Assembly (NCBI GenBank): GCA_002709405.1
Contig: PAQV01000007.1
Span: 36,385-100,384 of the forward strand
Length of the DNA stretch: 64,000 nt
Direction: 5' to 3'
Source of the DNA: Paracoccaceae bacterium
Lineage (GTDB): Bacteria > Pseudomonadota > Alphaproteobacteria > Rhodobacterales > Rhodobacteraceae
Shown: positions 1-9,905 of the stretch, piece after piece
How positions within the stretch are numbered: the stretch's first letter is position 1
Layout: each line of letters opens with the position of its first letter
Translations under genes and position numbers: made by a program
The notes under the pieces: model-generated
Database searches by the model: none
Told to the model about the DNA's origin: nothing
Seen by the model: the letters and a program-made list of their open reading frames with translations, nothing else

Positions 1-1908
1 GCCACCCGGATGCGCACCATCGTCGAAACCTCGCCCCATGCGATCGTGGTGACGGACGAGGTCGGCACGATCCGCGAATTCAACCCGGCCGCCCAGCGGA
101 TCTTTGGCCATACCCGGGCCGAGGCGCGCGGCCACAACCTGATCGAACTGCTGGTCCCGGCCTCTGACCAGGCCCGCGTCAGGCAGGCCGAGTTCGCCTT
201 TGCCGAGCAAAGCCGGCGCCCCGAGCGCGACGAACGCCATTTCGAGATCACCCTGCACGGGCGCGACGGCCGCCTGTTCCCGGCGGAATTCGCCATCGAC
301 CGGGCCGAGGCTGACCGGCCGATCTACGTGGCCCATATCCGCGACATCTCGCGCCGGCGCAGTGCCGAAACAGAGCTGCTGTCGGCCCGCGACCAGGCGC
401 TTGCGGGCGAGCGGGCGAAGTCGGAATTCCTGGCGGTGATGAGCCACGAGATGCGCACGCCGCTGAACGGGCTTCTGGGTGCGATCCAGCTGATGGACGA
501 CCACGACCTGAACGAACGCCAGGCCGGGCTGATGACGCGGATGCGGAATTCCGGGCAATTGCTGCTGGGCCTGGTCAACGACGTGCTGGACCTGGCCAAG
601 TTCGAAAGCGGCAAGATGAAGGCCGAGAAGGCGCCCTTCCCGGTGGACAAGCTGCTGTCCGGCGTGGTCGAAACCGCGGCGCCGCTGGCGCAAAGCTATG
701 GCAACAGTCTCGACTGGCAATGGATCGGCCCGCCGCCCGGCCACGCGCTGGGGGATGCCCGGCGGCTGCGCCAGGTTCTGCTGAACCTTGTCAGCAACGC
801 GGTGAAATTCACCCGCAACGGCATCGTCGAGATCGAGGGCGAGTACATCAACGCCGCCGAGGTCGAGTTCCGCGTCATCGACAATGGCTTGGGCATTGCC
901 GACGAGGACCTGGAGCGCATCTTCCAGGATTTCGAAACGCTCGACAGCTCGTATGCGCGGGAAGCGGGGGGCACGGGGCTGGGCCTTGGCATCTCGCGCC
1001 GGCTGGCCCGGCTGATGGGGGGCGAGATCGGGGCCGAAAGCGAACCGGGCGAGGGCAGCCTGTTCTGGGTCCGCGTGCCGCTGGATCCGGTCGCGGCCCC
1101 CAGCCGGTCGTCGCCTGCGGGCAAGGGTACGGGCAGGCGTTCGGCCGGCCAGGCCCTGGACGTGCTGCTGGTCGAGGACAACGAGGTGAACCGGTTCATC
1201 GTGCGCGAAATGCTGGAGGCGGACGGCCACCGCGTGACCGAGGCCACCAACGGGCAGGACGGGGTGGATTGCGCCGCCCTGCGCCGCTTCGACGCGATCC
1301 TGATGGACGTCTCGATGCCGGTGATGGACGGGACCGAGGCCACCCAACGCATCCGCGCGGGGGGCCAGGCCTCGGCCCGGGTGCCGATCATCGCGCTGAC
1401 CGCCCATGCGCTGCCCGAGGAACGCGCGCGTTTCCGCACCATCGGCATGTCGGCCTGCCTGGCCAAGCCGGTCGACCGCGCCCTGCTGATGGACACCCTG
1501 GTCGAGCTGACCGAGGGCGGTCAGGTCCTGGACGGGCCGGCCGATCCTGCGCCGGCCGAACGGCTGCTGGACGACGGGCTGTTGTCGATCCTGCTGTCGC
1601 GGGTGCCCCCGGCCGAGCTGGACAGCCTGGTCTCGCGCTTCCTGGATGAAACGGAAAACGACATCCTGACCCTGTCCGAAGCCGACCCCGCCGATCCCGA
1701 CCTGAAGACCATTGCCCACAAATGCGCCGGGTCCTGCGGCAGCTACGGGGCGCAGGCCATGCACGCGGCGCTGACCCGCATCCAGACGGCGGTCAAGCTG
1801 GGCGAGGCGGTCGACCCGGAGGCCCTGCGCGCATTGGCCCCCCTGTGGGCCCGCAGCCGGGCGGCCATCGAAGAGCGGATGAAACAGACGGCTACGGAAG
1901 TGTGCTGA
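1..1908 (+). CDS. Hybrid sensor histidine kinase (PAS-HisKA-HATPase-REC-Hpt), 5' partial
   Basis: Multistep phosphorelay kinase. The frame is open to the window edge and the first in-frame ATG (position 10) falls at the start of a PAS domain, so the true start probably lies upstream. Numbering from that ATG: PAS about 1-115; HisKA with the SHEMRTPLNG box and phospho-acceptor His146; HATPase with N box and GTGLGLGIS G box about 250-360; receiver about 385-500 with phospho-acceptor Asp433 (ILMDVSMPVMDG); C-terminal Hpt with His570 in AHKCAGSCGSYGA. The built-in Hpt suggests phosphate is passed to a separate response regulator, which is not visible here. The 3' end overlaps the convergent export gene by 17 bases. 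The signal is unknown; domains upstream of the edge, such as a membrane sensor, cannot be judged. Confidence 0.93.
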   Translation, partial: ATRMRTIVETSPHAIVVTDEVGTIREFNPAAQRIFGHTRAEARGHNLIELLVPASDQARVRQAEFAFAEQSRRPERDERHFEITLHGRDGRLFPAEFAIDRAEADRPIYVAHIRDISRRRSAETELLSARDQALAGERAKSEFLAVMSHEMRTPLNGLLGAIQLMDDHDLNERQAGLMTRMRNSGQLLLGLVNDVLDLAKFESGKMKAEKAPFPVDKLLSGVVETAAPLAQSYGNSLDWQWIGPPPGHALGDARRLRQVLLNLVSNAVKFTRNGIVEIEGEYINAAEVEFRVIDNGLGIADEDLERIFQDFETLDSSYAREAGGTGLGLGISRRLARLMGGEIGAESEPGEGSLFWVRVPLDPVAAPSRSSPAGKGTGRRSAGQALDVLLVEDNEVNRFIVREMLEADGHRVTEATNGQDGVDCAALRRFDAILMDVSMPVMDGTEATQRIRAGGQASARVPIIALTAHALPEERARFRTIGMSACLAKPVDRALLMDTLVELTEGGQVLDGPADPAPAERLLDDGLLSILLSRVPPAELDSLVSRFLDETENDILTLSEADPADPDLKTIAHKCAGSCGSYGAQAMHAALTRIQTAVKLGEAVDPEALRALAPLWARSRAAIEERMKQTATEVC

Positions 1909-3154
1909 TCGCCACGGCCGCGCCGAACAGGCCGACCACCCGGGCCACTTCGGAAATGTTGGTCACCGCGCTGTCATAGCAGGCGATGGCGTCTCCGGGC
2001 AGCAGGTAGGGGTCGTAATCGTCCCGGTCGGCGCGCGCGCGCATGACCTCGACCGAGCGTTCCATGACCACCGACACATCGGTCATCGGGTTGCGTGAAA
2101 ACAGGGCGGCGGACCGGCTGGCACTGGTGGCCCGCGCCCCGCCCACGCAGTTGCTGTCCACCACGGCCTGCATGTAGCGCGTGCCATAGGGCACCTCGCG
2201 CACGGTCTGGCCGATGGCTGACTGGGCGTTGGCCGTGGCGGGCTGGGTCAGGTTCGACAGGTACAGCGACACGCCCGGCGGGCTGATCTGGCTGGGCACC
2301 ATCAGGTCGTCCTGGAAGCACTGGCGCGAGGGGACGTAGATCTCGTCCCCGGTGATCAGCATCACGTCAAGCGCGTCGTGCCCGGTGATCATGCCCCGCA
2401 GGTCCAGCGTGTACTGGGTGCCGTCGCGGGTGATGCGCACGGCGGACAGGTCGGCATCGGGACGGATCCCGCCCACGCCGCGCAAGGCGACGGACAGGTT
2501 GCGCCCCTCGGTCGAGGCGCCCAGTGCCGACTGGCGCAGGGTGTCCACCTGGTCGCCCGGCACGCCGCCGATATCCAGCCCCTGCGGGTCGAAGACCGCG
2601 CCCGACACGGCCACCCGGGCGGCGGCATAATCCATCACCAGCACCGACAGGTCGGGGGCGTCCAGGTAATAGTCTCCGGCCACCAGGGCCTGGCGCAGGT
2701 CGGCGGCCACGGCCGCGGTCGACCGGCCCTGGGCCGGGATCGGGGCCAGGTAGGGCAGTTTCAGGGTGCCGTCGCGCGAAATCACGTAATCGCCGCTGAA
2801 CTCGGTGTCCTCGATCAGGCGGACGCGCACCAGGTCGCCCCGGCTCAGCACGTCTCCGGCCAGCGCCGCCGGAGGCCGCCCGCTGCCCTTGCCCGTGGAC
2901 CCGTCACCCCCGGCCGAGGCCCGGCAGCGCTCCATGTTCATGGTCTTGGCGCGCAGGTAGACCTGGTCGCCCGGCGTGTCGAAGTCACGATATTGCGCCT
3001 GGTAACCATTTCCGGTCGCAACGGGCTCCAGGTTGGCGGCATCGCGCGGGGCCGTGCAGCCGGCAAGGGCCGTCAGCGCCAGGGCAGAGGCCAGGCGGGG
3101 GGCCAGGCAGGGGCCCAGACGGGAGCCCAGACGGGGGCGTCGTGTCGGCGTCAT
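1892..3154 (-). CDS. Polysaccharide export outer-membrane lipoprotein (Wza/KpsD-like)
   Basis: 420-residue predicted outer-membrane auxiliary protein for capsule or exopolysaccharide export. The start at 3154 (MTPTRRPRLG) gives a lipoprotein signal peptide with lipobox LAGC at Cys33; a longer reading frame exists upstream but would bury the signal peptide. A Poly_export domain follows (about 80-170: SRGDLVRVRLIEDTEF, DGTLKLPYLAPI), then SLBB-like soluble ligand-binding segments. It is divergent from the flippase and glycosyltransferase genes, consistent with one exopolysaccharide locus. A Wzc-type copolymerase and a Wzy polymerase are not in the window. The arginine- and leucine-rich first 20 residues come from a short imperfect GC-rich repeat. 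Confidence 0.88.
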   Translation of the reverse strand: MTPTRRPRLGSRLGPCLAPRLASALALTALAGCTAPRDAANLEPVATGNGYQAQYRDFDTPGDQVYLRAKTMNMERCRASAGGDGSTGKGSGRPPAALAGDVLSRGDLVRVRLIEDTEFSGDYVISRDGTLKLPYLAPIPAQGRSTAAVAADLRQALVAGDYYLDAPDLSVLVMDYAAARVAVSGAVFDPQGLDIGGVPGDQVDTLRQSALGASTEGRNLSVALRGVGGIRPDADLSAVRITRDGTQYTLDLRGMITGHDALDVMLITGDEIYVPSRQCFQDDLMVPSQISPPGVSLYLSNLTQPATANAQSAIGQTVREVPYGTRYMQAVVDSNCVGGARATSASRSAALFSRNPMTDVSVVMERSVEVMRARADRDDYDPYLLPGDAIACYDSAVTNISEVARVVGLFGAAVAISTLP

Positions 3155-3365
3155 CGCGAGGTCTCCGGCTGGGTGTCGGACGGTCTGTCTCCCCTGTCTA
3201 TAACTATCCGCCCCGCCAATCAAAACCGCAGATGCAGGGCCCCGGTGATACCCCTTCGGGATAGGGGGTCGGCCAGTCGGGCCGCCGCGATCTCCGGGCG
3301 GAGAAGGGACGGCGCGGTTGCCCATGGCTAACACGGGTTCATCAACGTTAACCGGAGCCCCGTCC
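3155..3365. promoter_or_regulatory. Divergent promoter region of the exopolysaccharide locus
   Basis: 211 bases between the divergent export lipoprotein and flippase genes. It should hold both promoters. The AT-richest part (about 3200-3232, around CTATAACTAT) is the likeliest core-promoter site. I could not assign -35 and -10 boxes with confidence. Confidence 0.4.
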
Positions 3366-4586
3366 ATGCCGCCCTTCACCCGCCACCTGATGGCCTATTG
3401 CCTGTCCGAGGCCGCCGCAAAGGCCTCGCGCCTGCTGGTGGTCGTGGCCGTGGCGCGCTGCATGGATGCGCAGGCCATCGGCCTGGCCGCCGCCGCGATC
3501 GCTGCCGGGGACATCGTCAAGGCGCTGACGGAAAACGGTGTCGGCCAGCGGATCATCTCGGCCCCCGACGACATGCTGGACGCCACCTGCCGCACCGCCA
3601 GGCGCCTTTTTACCGCCTGGTGCCTGGGGCTTTTTGCCCTGCAGGTCGGGGCCGGGGCGCTCATCTGGGCGGTGACCGGCAATCCCGCGCTGTTCGGGCT
3701 GATCTTGGTGCTGGCCGGCGAATACCTGTTCATGCCGGCAGGTCTGGTCCAGGCGGCCCTTGCCATGCGGGCCGGCAAGCTGCGCGAGACCGCGGCCATC
3801 GCCGGGGGGCAGGTCGTCGCCGCCAACCTGATGTCGGCCGCCCTGGCCTTTGCCTTTCCCAACCCGCTGGCCCTGGTCCTGCCGCGCCTGGCCACCGCGC
3901 CGATCTGGCTGCTGGCCATGCGCCGCCTGCATCCCTGGACGCCCCGGCAAGACGTCGCCCCGGCTCCGATCCGGCCCTTCCTGCGCTACGGCGCGGCCGT
4001 TCTGGGCGTCGAGATCGTGCGCGCCCTGCGGCTGCAGGCCGACAAGCTGGTTATCGGCGCGCTGCTGGGGGCCGAGGCGCTGGGGCTCTATTTCATGGCC
4101 TTCAACGCGGGCCTGGGCCTGGCTACCTCGTTCTCGCAGGCCGTGTCGGTCGCCCTGTTCCCGCACCTGTGCGCCGCGCCCGACCGCGCAAGCGCCCTGC
4201 GCCATGCCCTGAAACTGAGCGTCGGGGTGATTGCTCCGCTGGTCGCGCTGCAAGCCGCTCTGGCGCCCCTCTACGTGCCGATCCTCTTCGGCGCGGGGTG
4301 GCAGGATATCTCGGGCGTGGTGTCGCTGCTGTGCCTGGCGGCCATCCCCGGGGTCATCTGGTCGAACGCAGCGCAATGGCTGCGCGCCCATGACCAGCCG
4401 CACGTGGAATTCGCCGTCTCGCTGGCCCTGACCCTGGCCCTGGTCGCCAACACCGCCATCGCCGCCCGTCACGGGCTGGAGACCATCGCGCTGGGATACC
4501 TCGTCCTGGCCACCCTGATCCAGGTCGGAGCCGCGCTGCCCGCGCTTGCCCCGGCCTTTCGTTCCCCCCTTGCAAAGGTTGCCTGA
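3366..4586 (+). CDS. Oligosaccharide flippase family membrane protein (Wzx-like)
   Basis: 406 residues, strongly hydrophobic, with about 12-14 predicted membrane segments, typical of MOP/PST-family exporters that flip lipid-linked sugar repeat units. The N-terminus (LMAYCLSEAAAKASRLLVVV) and the central LRLQADKLVIGALLGAEALG segment are characteristic of the RfbX/Wzx type. I chose the ATG at 3366 because a GGAG lies 10 bases upstream; an ATG at 3324 and a TTG at 3318 would add about 15 residues without hydrophobic character. It is followed after 3 bases by the first glycosyltransferase, so the two are probably co-transcribed. Confidence 0.87.
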   Translation: MPPFTRHLMAYCLSEAAAKASRLLVVVAVARCMDAQAIGLAAAAIAAGDIVKALTENGVGQRIISAPDDMLDATCRTARRLFTAWCLGLFALQVGAGALIWAVTGNPALFGLILVLAGEYLFMPAGLVQAALAMRAGKLRETAAIAGGQVVAANLMSAALAFAFPNPLALVLPRLATAPIWLLAMRRLHPWTPRQDVAPAPIRPFLRYGAAVLGVEIVRALRLQADKLVIGALLGAEALGLYFMAFNAGLGLATSFSQAVSVALFPHLCAAPDRASALRHALKLSVGVIAPLVALQAALAPLYVPILFGAGWQDISGVVSLLCLAAIPGVIWSNAAQWLRAHDQPHVEFAVSLALTLALVANTAIAARHGLETIALGYLVLATLIQVGAALPALAPAFRSPLAKVA

Positions 4587-4589
4587 TCC

Positions 4590-5504
4590 ATGCCGCGCTT
4601 CTCGATCATCCTGCCCTGCCATAACGCCGCCCGCACCCTGGGCGATACGCTTCACAGCCTGCGCGCCCAGACCTGCGGCGACTGGGAAGCGCTGGTCATC
4701 GACGATGGCTCGACCGACGGCACCTTCCAGCTGATCACCCGGGCCGCCCGCGACGATGCCCGCATCCGCCCGATGACCCACCTGGGCAAGGGCCCCAGCG
4801 CCGCCCGCAATGCGGCGGCCCTGGCCGCGCGGGGCGACATCCTGGCCTTTTGCGATGCCGACGACCTGTGGCGGCGCGAGAAACTGACCTGCCTGACGCG
4901 CGTCTTCGACGATGCCGAGGTCGACGCCAGCTATGCCCGCATCGCCTTTTTCGACGGTGTGCGCACGCGGTCCCTCTCGGGCCCGGTGGATGGCGACCTG
5001 ACCCTGCCCATGCTGATGGGCGAGAACCCGGTCTGCACCCTGTCGAACCTGGCCGTCCGGCGCGAGGTCTTCGCGGCCACCGGGGGCTTTGATGACACGC
5101 TGGTGCAGAACGAGGATCTCGACTGGCTGATCCGCGCCGTCGGCGAGGGTCACCGGATCGCCGGGGTCAACCGCGTGCTGGTCGACTACCGGACCTCGGT
5201 CTCGGGTCTGTCCTCCGACCTCGACGCCCTGCGCGAAGGCCGCCGGGCCGCCCTGCGCAGCGCCGCGCGCTACGGCTTCGATCCGCGCCCGGCCGAAGAG
5301 GCGATCTACCTGCGCTACCTGGCCCGCCGCGCGCTGCGCATCGGCGCCCCCCCGGCCGAGGCGTTGCGACTGGCCCTGTCGGGCTGTGCCCAAAGCCCCC
5401 GCGGCTGGTTTTCCGATGTCCGCCGGGGCGCCATGACCCTGGCCGGCGCCCTGGCCGCCCCCGTCCTGCCGCGCCGCCTGCGCCAGTCCCTCTTCGCCTG
5501 CTGA
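4590..5504 (+). CDS. Family 2 glycosyltransferase
   Basis: 304-residue inverting GT-A glycosyltransferase, predicted to build the exopolysaccharide repeat unit at the inner face of the cytoplasmic membrane. The N-terminus shows FSIILPCHNAARTL and the nucleotide-binding VIDDGSTDGT. The metal-binding DXD equivalent is FCDADDLWRR near residue 90, and NEDLDWLIRA near 175 fits the acceptor and catalytic region. It starts 3 bases after the flippase stop. It is related to the next gene (both have CDADDLW and the same C-terminal YLARRA segment), which points to an old tandem duplication. Donor and acceptor sugars cannot be read from sequence. Confidence 0.92.
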   Translation: MPRFSIILPCHNAARTLGDTLHSLRAQTCGDWEALVIDDGSTDGTFQLITRAARDDARIRPMTHLGKGPSAARNAAALAARGDILAFCDADDLWRREKLTCLTRVFDDAEVDASYARIAFFDGVRTRSLSGPVDGDLTLPMLMGENPVCTLSNLAVRREVFAATGGFDDTLVQNEDLDWLIRAVGEGHRIAGVNRVLVDYRTSVSGLSSDLDALREGRRAALRSAARYGFDPRPAEEAIYLRYLARRALRIGAPPAEALRLALSGCAQSPRGWFSDVRRGAMTLAGALAAPVLPRRLRQSLFAC

Positions 5505-5527
5505 TCCCTTCGACGGAGCCCTGTCCC

Positions 5528-6520
5528 ATGCCCTATGCCTCGATCATCGTGCCCGCCTACAATGTCGCCGCCACCTTGCGGGACACGCTGGACAGCCTGT
5601 GTGCCCAGACGTTTACCGACCTTGAGGTCATCGTCGTCGATGACGGCTCGTTCGACGACACCGCCGCCCTGGCCTCTGGCTATCCCGACACACGGGTCCG
5701 CGTCGTCCGCCAGGCCAACCGTGGCCTTGCCGGCGCGCGCAACACCGGCATTGCCGCCGCCCGGGGCGAGGTGATCGGGTTCTGCGATGCCGACGACCTG
5801 TGGCGGCCGGCGAAACTGGCCGCCCATGTCCGCCACCTGGCCGAGCGTCCTTGCGTCGGCATCAGCTTTTCGGGGTCCGAGCTGATCTCGGCTGATGGCA
5901 CCCCCTTGGGCCTGGCCCAGTCGCCCCGCCTGACGGGCATCACCGCCGCCCATATCTTCCGGCGCAACCCGATCGGCAACGGCTCGTCCCCGGTGATCCG
6001 CCGCGCCGCGCTGGACAGCATCGCCTGGCAGCCCAACGGGCCCGGCACGCGGTCCTGGTGGTTCGACGAAACCTTCCGCCAGTCCGAGGACATCGAGTGC
6101 TGGCTGCGCTTTGCCCTCACCACCGACTGGGAGATCGAGGGCGTGCCCGGCGCGCTGACCCGCTACCGCATCGTCGGCGGCGGCCTCTCGGCGGCGACCT
6201 ACAAGCAACTGGCCGCGTGGGAGCGCATGGTCGACAAGCTGACCCCCCTGGTGCCCGGGTTCTTCGCCCGCCACGCCGGCGGCGCGCGGGCCTACCAGTA
6301 CCGGTACCTGGCGCGCCGGGCGGTCAGCTCGGGCGACGGGGCGCTGGCCATACGCCACCTGCGCGCGGGCTTTGCCGCCTCGGCCCGCCCGGCCTGGGAG
6401 GAACCGGTCAAGACCGCAACCACCTGTGCCGGTGCAGCCCTTCTGGCGCTGGCCGGGCCCGACATCCTGCGCCGGATCATGGAGTTGCGATCCGGCCGAA
6501 ACACGGCGCGCAGCGCCTGA
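5528..6520 (+). CDS. Family 2 glycosyltransferase (paralogue of the preceding gene)
   Basis: 330-residue GT-A enzyme with SIIVPAYNVAATL, VVDDGSFDDT and FCDADDLWRP, the same motifs at the same spacing as the upstream gene, and a C-terminal YLARRAVSSGDGALAIRHL segment. The start ATG follows a CGGAGCCCTGTCCC leader very like those of the flippase and of the upstream operon, which supports it. It lies 23 bases after the previous gene. Probable role: a second sugar transfer in the repeat unit. Confidence 0.92.
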   Translation: MPYASIIVPAYNVAATLRDTLDSLCAQTFTDLEVIVVDDGSFDDTAALASGYPDTRVRVVRQANRGLAGARNTGIAAARGEVIGFCDADDLWRPAKLAAHVRHLAERPCVGISFSGSELISADGTPLGLAQSPRLTGITAAHIFRRNPIGNGSSPVIRRAALDSIAWQPNGPGTRSWWFDETFRQSEDIECWLRFALTTDWEIEGVPGALTRYRIVGGGLSAATYKQLAAWERMVDKLTPLVPGFFARHAGGARAYQYRYLARRAVSSGDGALAIRHLRAGFAASARPAWEEPVKTATTCAGAALLALAGPDILRRIMELRSGRNTARSA

Positions 6521-6548
6521 CCTCTCTGTTTTCCAAAGGGTTCCTTCG

Positions 6549-7529
6549 ATGCAAGAGCTGTTGAAAATCGTTCACCTGATCGACGACCAAAGCCCCGGCG
6601 GGGTCACTCGCTACCTGGAGTTCATCGCCCGCCATCCGGGCATGGCCGCCATGGCCCGCCACGAGATCCTGCCCGTCGGCCGCACCCGTGCCGCCCGGGC
6701 GGGGATCGACGCGGATGTCATCGTGTCCCACCTGACGCTCAGCTGGCGGGGGATCCCGGGGCTGATGGGTCTGCGCGCGCTTTATGCGGGCACGCCGCTG
6801 ATCCATGTCGAACACAGCTATTGCGAGCGTTTCGCTGCCGCCCGGGTCACCCGCCGCCGCCGGTTTCATGCCCTGCTGCGCTGCGGCTACGCGCTGTTCG
6901 ACCGGGTGGTGGCGGTCAGCGCGCAGCAGGGGGCCTGGCTGGCCCGGACCGGCTGCGTGCCCGAGGGCCGGCTGTCGGTCATTCCGCCCTGCGTGGCGCT
7001 GGATCCGATGGCCAGCCTGCCCGCGCCGGACAGCGCCATTCGCCGGATCGGGGCGATCGGCCGGCTGGATGCGCAGAAGGGGTTCGACCTGCTGATCCCG
7101 GCCTTCCGCGCCCTGCCGTTCCCCGATGTCCGGCTGGAGATCTTCGGCAACGGTCCCCAGCGCGCCGCGCTGGAGGCGCTCGCGGGCACCGACCAAAGGA
7201 TCACCTTCCACGGCCATGTCGCGCCCGAAACGGCCCTGGCGCGGTGTGATGCGGTGGTCATGCCCTCGCGCTGGGAACCTTTCGGCCTGGTCGCGACCGA
7301 GGCCCTGGCCGGCGGGCGTCCGCTGCTGGTCTCGGGCGCGGACGGGCTGGCCGGTCATGCGGCGGACGGGGCTCTGCAGGTGCCCGAATTCACCGAGCCG
7401 CGCTGGACTCGGGCCCTCAATGACCTTGTCACCCGGCCCGTGCGCATTCGCCGACTGGCCCGCGAAACGGCCGAGGCCCGCACGCTGACGGGATGGATGG
7501 ACCTGCTGGAGGGGCTTCGGGCCACCTGA
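6549..7529 (+). CDS. Family 4 glycosyltransferase
   Basis: 326-residue retaining GT-B glycosyltransferase. The start ATG at 6549 (MQELLKIVHLID) begins the N-terminal Rossmann half. The C-terminal donor-binding half has GRLDAQKGFDLLIPAF and the EX7E motif in EPFGLVATEALAGGRP. It is slightly short for the family (usually 350-400). It is the last gene of the exopolysaccharide run, 28 bases after the second family 2 enzyme. The reading frame continues upstream into the previous gene, but that part is a shadow and has no family character. Confidence 0.9.
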   Translation: MQELLKIVHLIDDQSPGGVTRYLEFIARHPGMAAMARHEILPVGRTRAARAGIDADVIVSHLTLSWRGIPGLMGLRALYAGTPLIHVEHSYCERFAAARVTRRRRFHALLRCGYALFDRVVAVSAQQGAWLARTGCVPEGRLSVIPPCVALDPMASLPAPDSAIRRIGAIGRLDAQKGFDLLIPAFRALPFPDVRLEIFGNGPQRAALEALAGTDQRITFHGHVAPETALARCDAVVMPSRWEPFGLVATEALAGGRPLLVSGADGLAGHAADGALQVPEFTEPRWTRALNDLVTRPVRIRRLARETAEARTLTGWMDLLEGLRAT

Positions 7530-7613
7530 TCGGCGGGCCATCGCCCGATGGGCATCCCCGCCGCCCCGTGCTAGGCCGGGGCAGACCCGCCGCGGTCATG
7601 TCACGAGGCCCCG

Positions 7614-9905
7614 ATGCACCACCACGCCGCCCTGATCGAGCGGATCCGAACCGATGACCGGCCGGTCACCCTGCTGGTTGCCCCGGCCGGTTTCGGCAAG
7701 ACGGTCTTTGCCGGACAACTGGCCCGGGCGGTCGACGCGACGCGTACCGGCGCGGGCGTCTTCGACGGGCCGGGCTGGCGCATCCTCGACATTGGGCCCG
7801 ATGGGATGCCCCCGGACGGGCTGTCCCTGGAGGGGCCGGGCCGGTTGGTGATCCTCTGCCGTCCGGGCGCTGAACCCCGCGGCCTGTCGCGCGCCCGGCT
7901 TTACGACCGGGTGCAGGAGCTCCCGTCGCAATCCCTGCTGTTGCCGCGCGAAACCCTGACGCAGGCGCAATGGCGGGCCTCGGCCGGGTGGGCGGTGCTG
8001 GCAGGGGTAGGGGCAGGGGCCCCGCGCCGCGACGACGTGGCCGATTACCTCGCGACCGAAGTCCTGGCCGACCTGTCCTCGGCCGACCTGATGCGCGCGG
8101 CCATGGACCCCGAGGGCAGCGCGGCCTTGCTGACGGCCCGGATCCCGCCCCTGGCCCATGGTCCCCAGACCCCGATCCGGGCGCTTCTGCCCGGCGCGGT
8201 CGAACAGGCGCTGGGCCTGCGGTTGGTGCAAGAAGGGCCGGAAAGCCTTGGCTGGTCGGACAGCGCCTTGCCCCAGCGCCCGGACCTGGCCGCGCGCCTG
8301 ATCGTCAGCGCCGCGCAGGCCGGATCGCCCGACACCGCCGCCCGGCTGTTCGGGCAGTCGGGGGGCTGGTACCTGTTCTACAGCCTGCCGCCTGAAACCT
8401 TCGCCGACCTGGTCGACCACTTGCCCGACACGGGCGATACCGAAATCACCCTGGCGCGCACCCTGTTGGCCCTGAAAGCAGGCGAAACCGACTGGGCCCG
8501 CCGCCATTTCGGGGCGCAGTTCGGCCCCGAGGCATTGGACCTGCACCGGGCACTGGGCCCCTCCAGCGCGCTGCCCCTTCGGGTGCAGGTCTTTCGCATC
8601 GTGCTGCTGATCTACGAGGACATTCCCGTCACCGATCCGATGCTCGAGGCGATGCTGGCCGTCCTCGCCCGTCTGCCCCTGGCTGCGCACCTGCCGCGCG
8701 GGTCCTGCTACAATGCCCTGCTGGAAGTCTTCCTGCGCCAGCGCCAATACCCCCAGGCCGAAGACGTCGCCCTGCGCGCGGCCCAGGCCTATGAACGCGG
8801 GCAGGCGCCCTTGCTGCGGTTCTACATCGCCCTGCACCGGGCGGTCATGCGCCTGCTGCGCGGTGAATCCGGCGCCGCCCAACCGGAACTGGAGGACGCC
8901 CGCATCTGGCTGGCCCGCGTGGCCTTTGACAGCCCGGGCGACGCGCGCATCCTGCGCCTCGTCGAAGCCGCCGCCCGCTTCGAGACCGGGGATCCGGCGC
9001 CGATGCTGTCCTTCCTGGACGAGGATCTCGATGCGTTTTCGGGCGGGGAAACCTGGCCCACCCTGGTCGAGCTGGCGGTGCTCTTCGGGGCCCAGGCCTA
9101 TGCCGAGCAGGTGTCGACCGGGGCCGCGCTGGCCTACCTGGACCGCTGGTGGGTGCGGCTGGCGATGAACCGCCAGTTCCGGGTCCTGCTGGAATTGCGC
9201 AAGGCCCAGGTGTTGCAGAATGCCGGTCGCTGGGGGGCGGCGGCGCGGGCGCTCAGCCCGATCCAGGCGCGCATCGACCGGGTCTGGATCGAAAGCGCCG
9301 ACAGCGAATTCGCCCGCCTGGCCACCCGCGACGACATCATGCTGGCGCTCTGCTGGTTGCGCCAGATCGCCTATGAACACCCGCGGCTGCCCTACTTGGG
9401 GCGCAAGCTGGACCAGATGGCCGCCAATGCCCGGCTGACCGGCCGCCAGCGGATCGCCCTCGACATCTGGCGCGCGCACGTGGCCCACCAGACCCGCGAG
9501 CCCTCGCAGATGCGGGCCCTGTTGCGGTCGGTCTTTGAAACCGTGGCCCGCAACGGGGTGCTGTCGGCCCTGGCCGACGAACAGGTCTTCCTGTCCGAGA
9601 TGTGGCGCGATGCCGGCACCGCGTCCTACCTGTCGGCCGTCGGCCCGGCCCGGGCGGTGATGCGCCGGCTGGAGGAAAGCCGGTTCTCCTTCGGGTCCGA
9701 AACCGCCCGCGCGCACCTGACCCGGCAGGAGTTGAAAGTGCTGATGATGCTGACCGAGGGCGCATCCAACAAGATCATCGCCCGGCAGCTGGCGGTGTCG
9801 GAACCGACCGTCAAGTTCCACCTGAAAAACCTCTATGCCAAGCTGGGCTGTCACCGCCGGGCCGAGGCCGTGCAGGCCGCCCGCGCCCTGGGCTGGGTTC
9901 AGTAA
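7614..9905 (+). CDS. MalT-like LuxR-family transcriptional regulator with P-loop ATPase domain
   Basis: 763-residue large ATP-binding LuxR regulator (LAL/MalT architecture). A P-loop lies at the N-terminus (VAPAGFGKT, residues 22-30). A long helical TPR-like middle follows, and the C-terminal LuxR helix-turn-helix covers about 700-763 (LTRQELKVLMMLTEGASNKI then VSEPTVKFHLKNLYAKLG). Such proteins are ATP- and inducer-dependent STAND-type activators. It ends 92 bases before the peptide-type ABC operon on the same strand, and a directly repeated 9-base element lies in that gap, so control of that operon is the natural inference. GAGG lies just upstream of the ATG. Confidence 0.9.
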   Translation: MHHHAALIERIRTDDRPVTLLVAPAGFGKTVFAGQLARAVDATRTGAGVFDGPGWRILDIGPDGMPPDGLSLEGPGRLVILCRPGAEPRGLSRARLYDRVQELPSQSLLLPRETLTQAQWRASAGWAVLAGVGAGAPRRDDVADYLATEVLADLSSADLMRAAMDPEGSAALLTARIPPLAHGPQTPIRALLPGAVEQALGLRLVQEGPESLGWSDSALPQRPDLAARLIVSAAQAGSPDTAARLFGQSGGWYLFYSLPPETFADLVDHLPDTGDTEITLARTLLALKAGETDWARRHFGAQFGPEALDLHRALGPSSALPLRVQVFRIVLLIYEDIPVTDPMLEAMLAVLARLPLAAHLPRGSCYNALLEVFLRQRQYPQAEDVALRAAQAYERGQAPLLRFYIALHRAVMRLLRGESGAAQPELEDARIWLARVAFDSPGDARILRLVEAAARFETGDPAPMLSFLDEDLDAFSGGETWPTLVELAVLFGAQAYAEQVSTGAALAYLDRWWVRLAMNRQFRVLLELRKAQVLQNAGRWGAAARALSPIQARIDRVWIESADSEFARLATRDDIMLALCWLRQIAYEHPRLPYLGRKLDQMAANARLTGRQRIALDIWRAHVAHQTREPSQMRALLRSVFETVARNGVLSALADEQVFLSEMWRDAGTASYLSAVGPARAVMRRLEESRFSFGSETARAHLTRQELKVLMMLTEGASNKIIARQLAVSEPTVKFHLKNLYAKLGCHRRAEAVQAARALGWVQ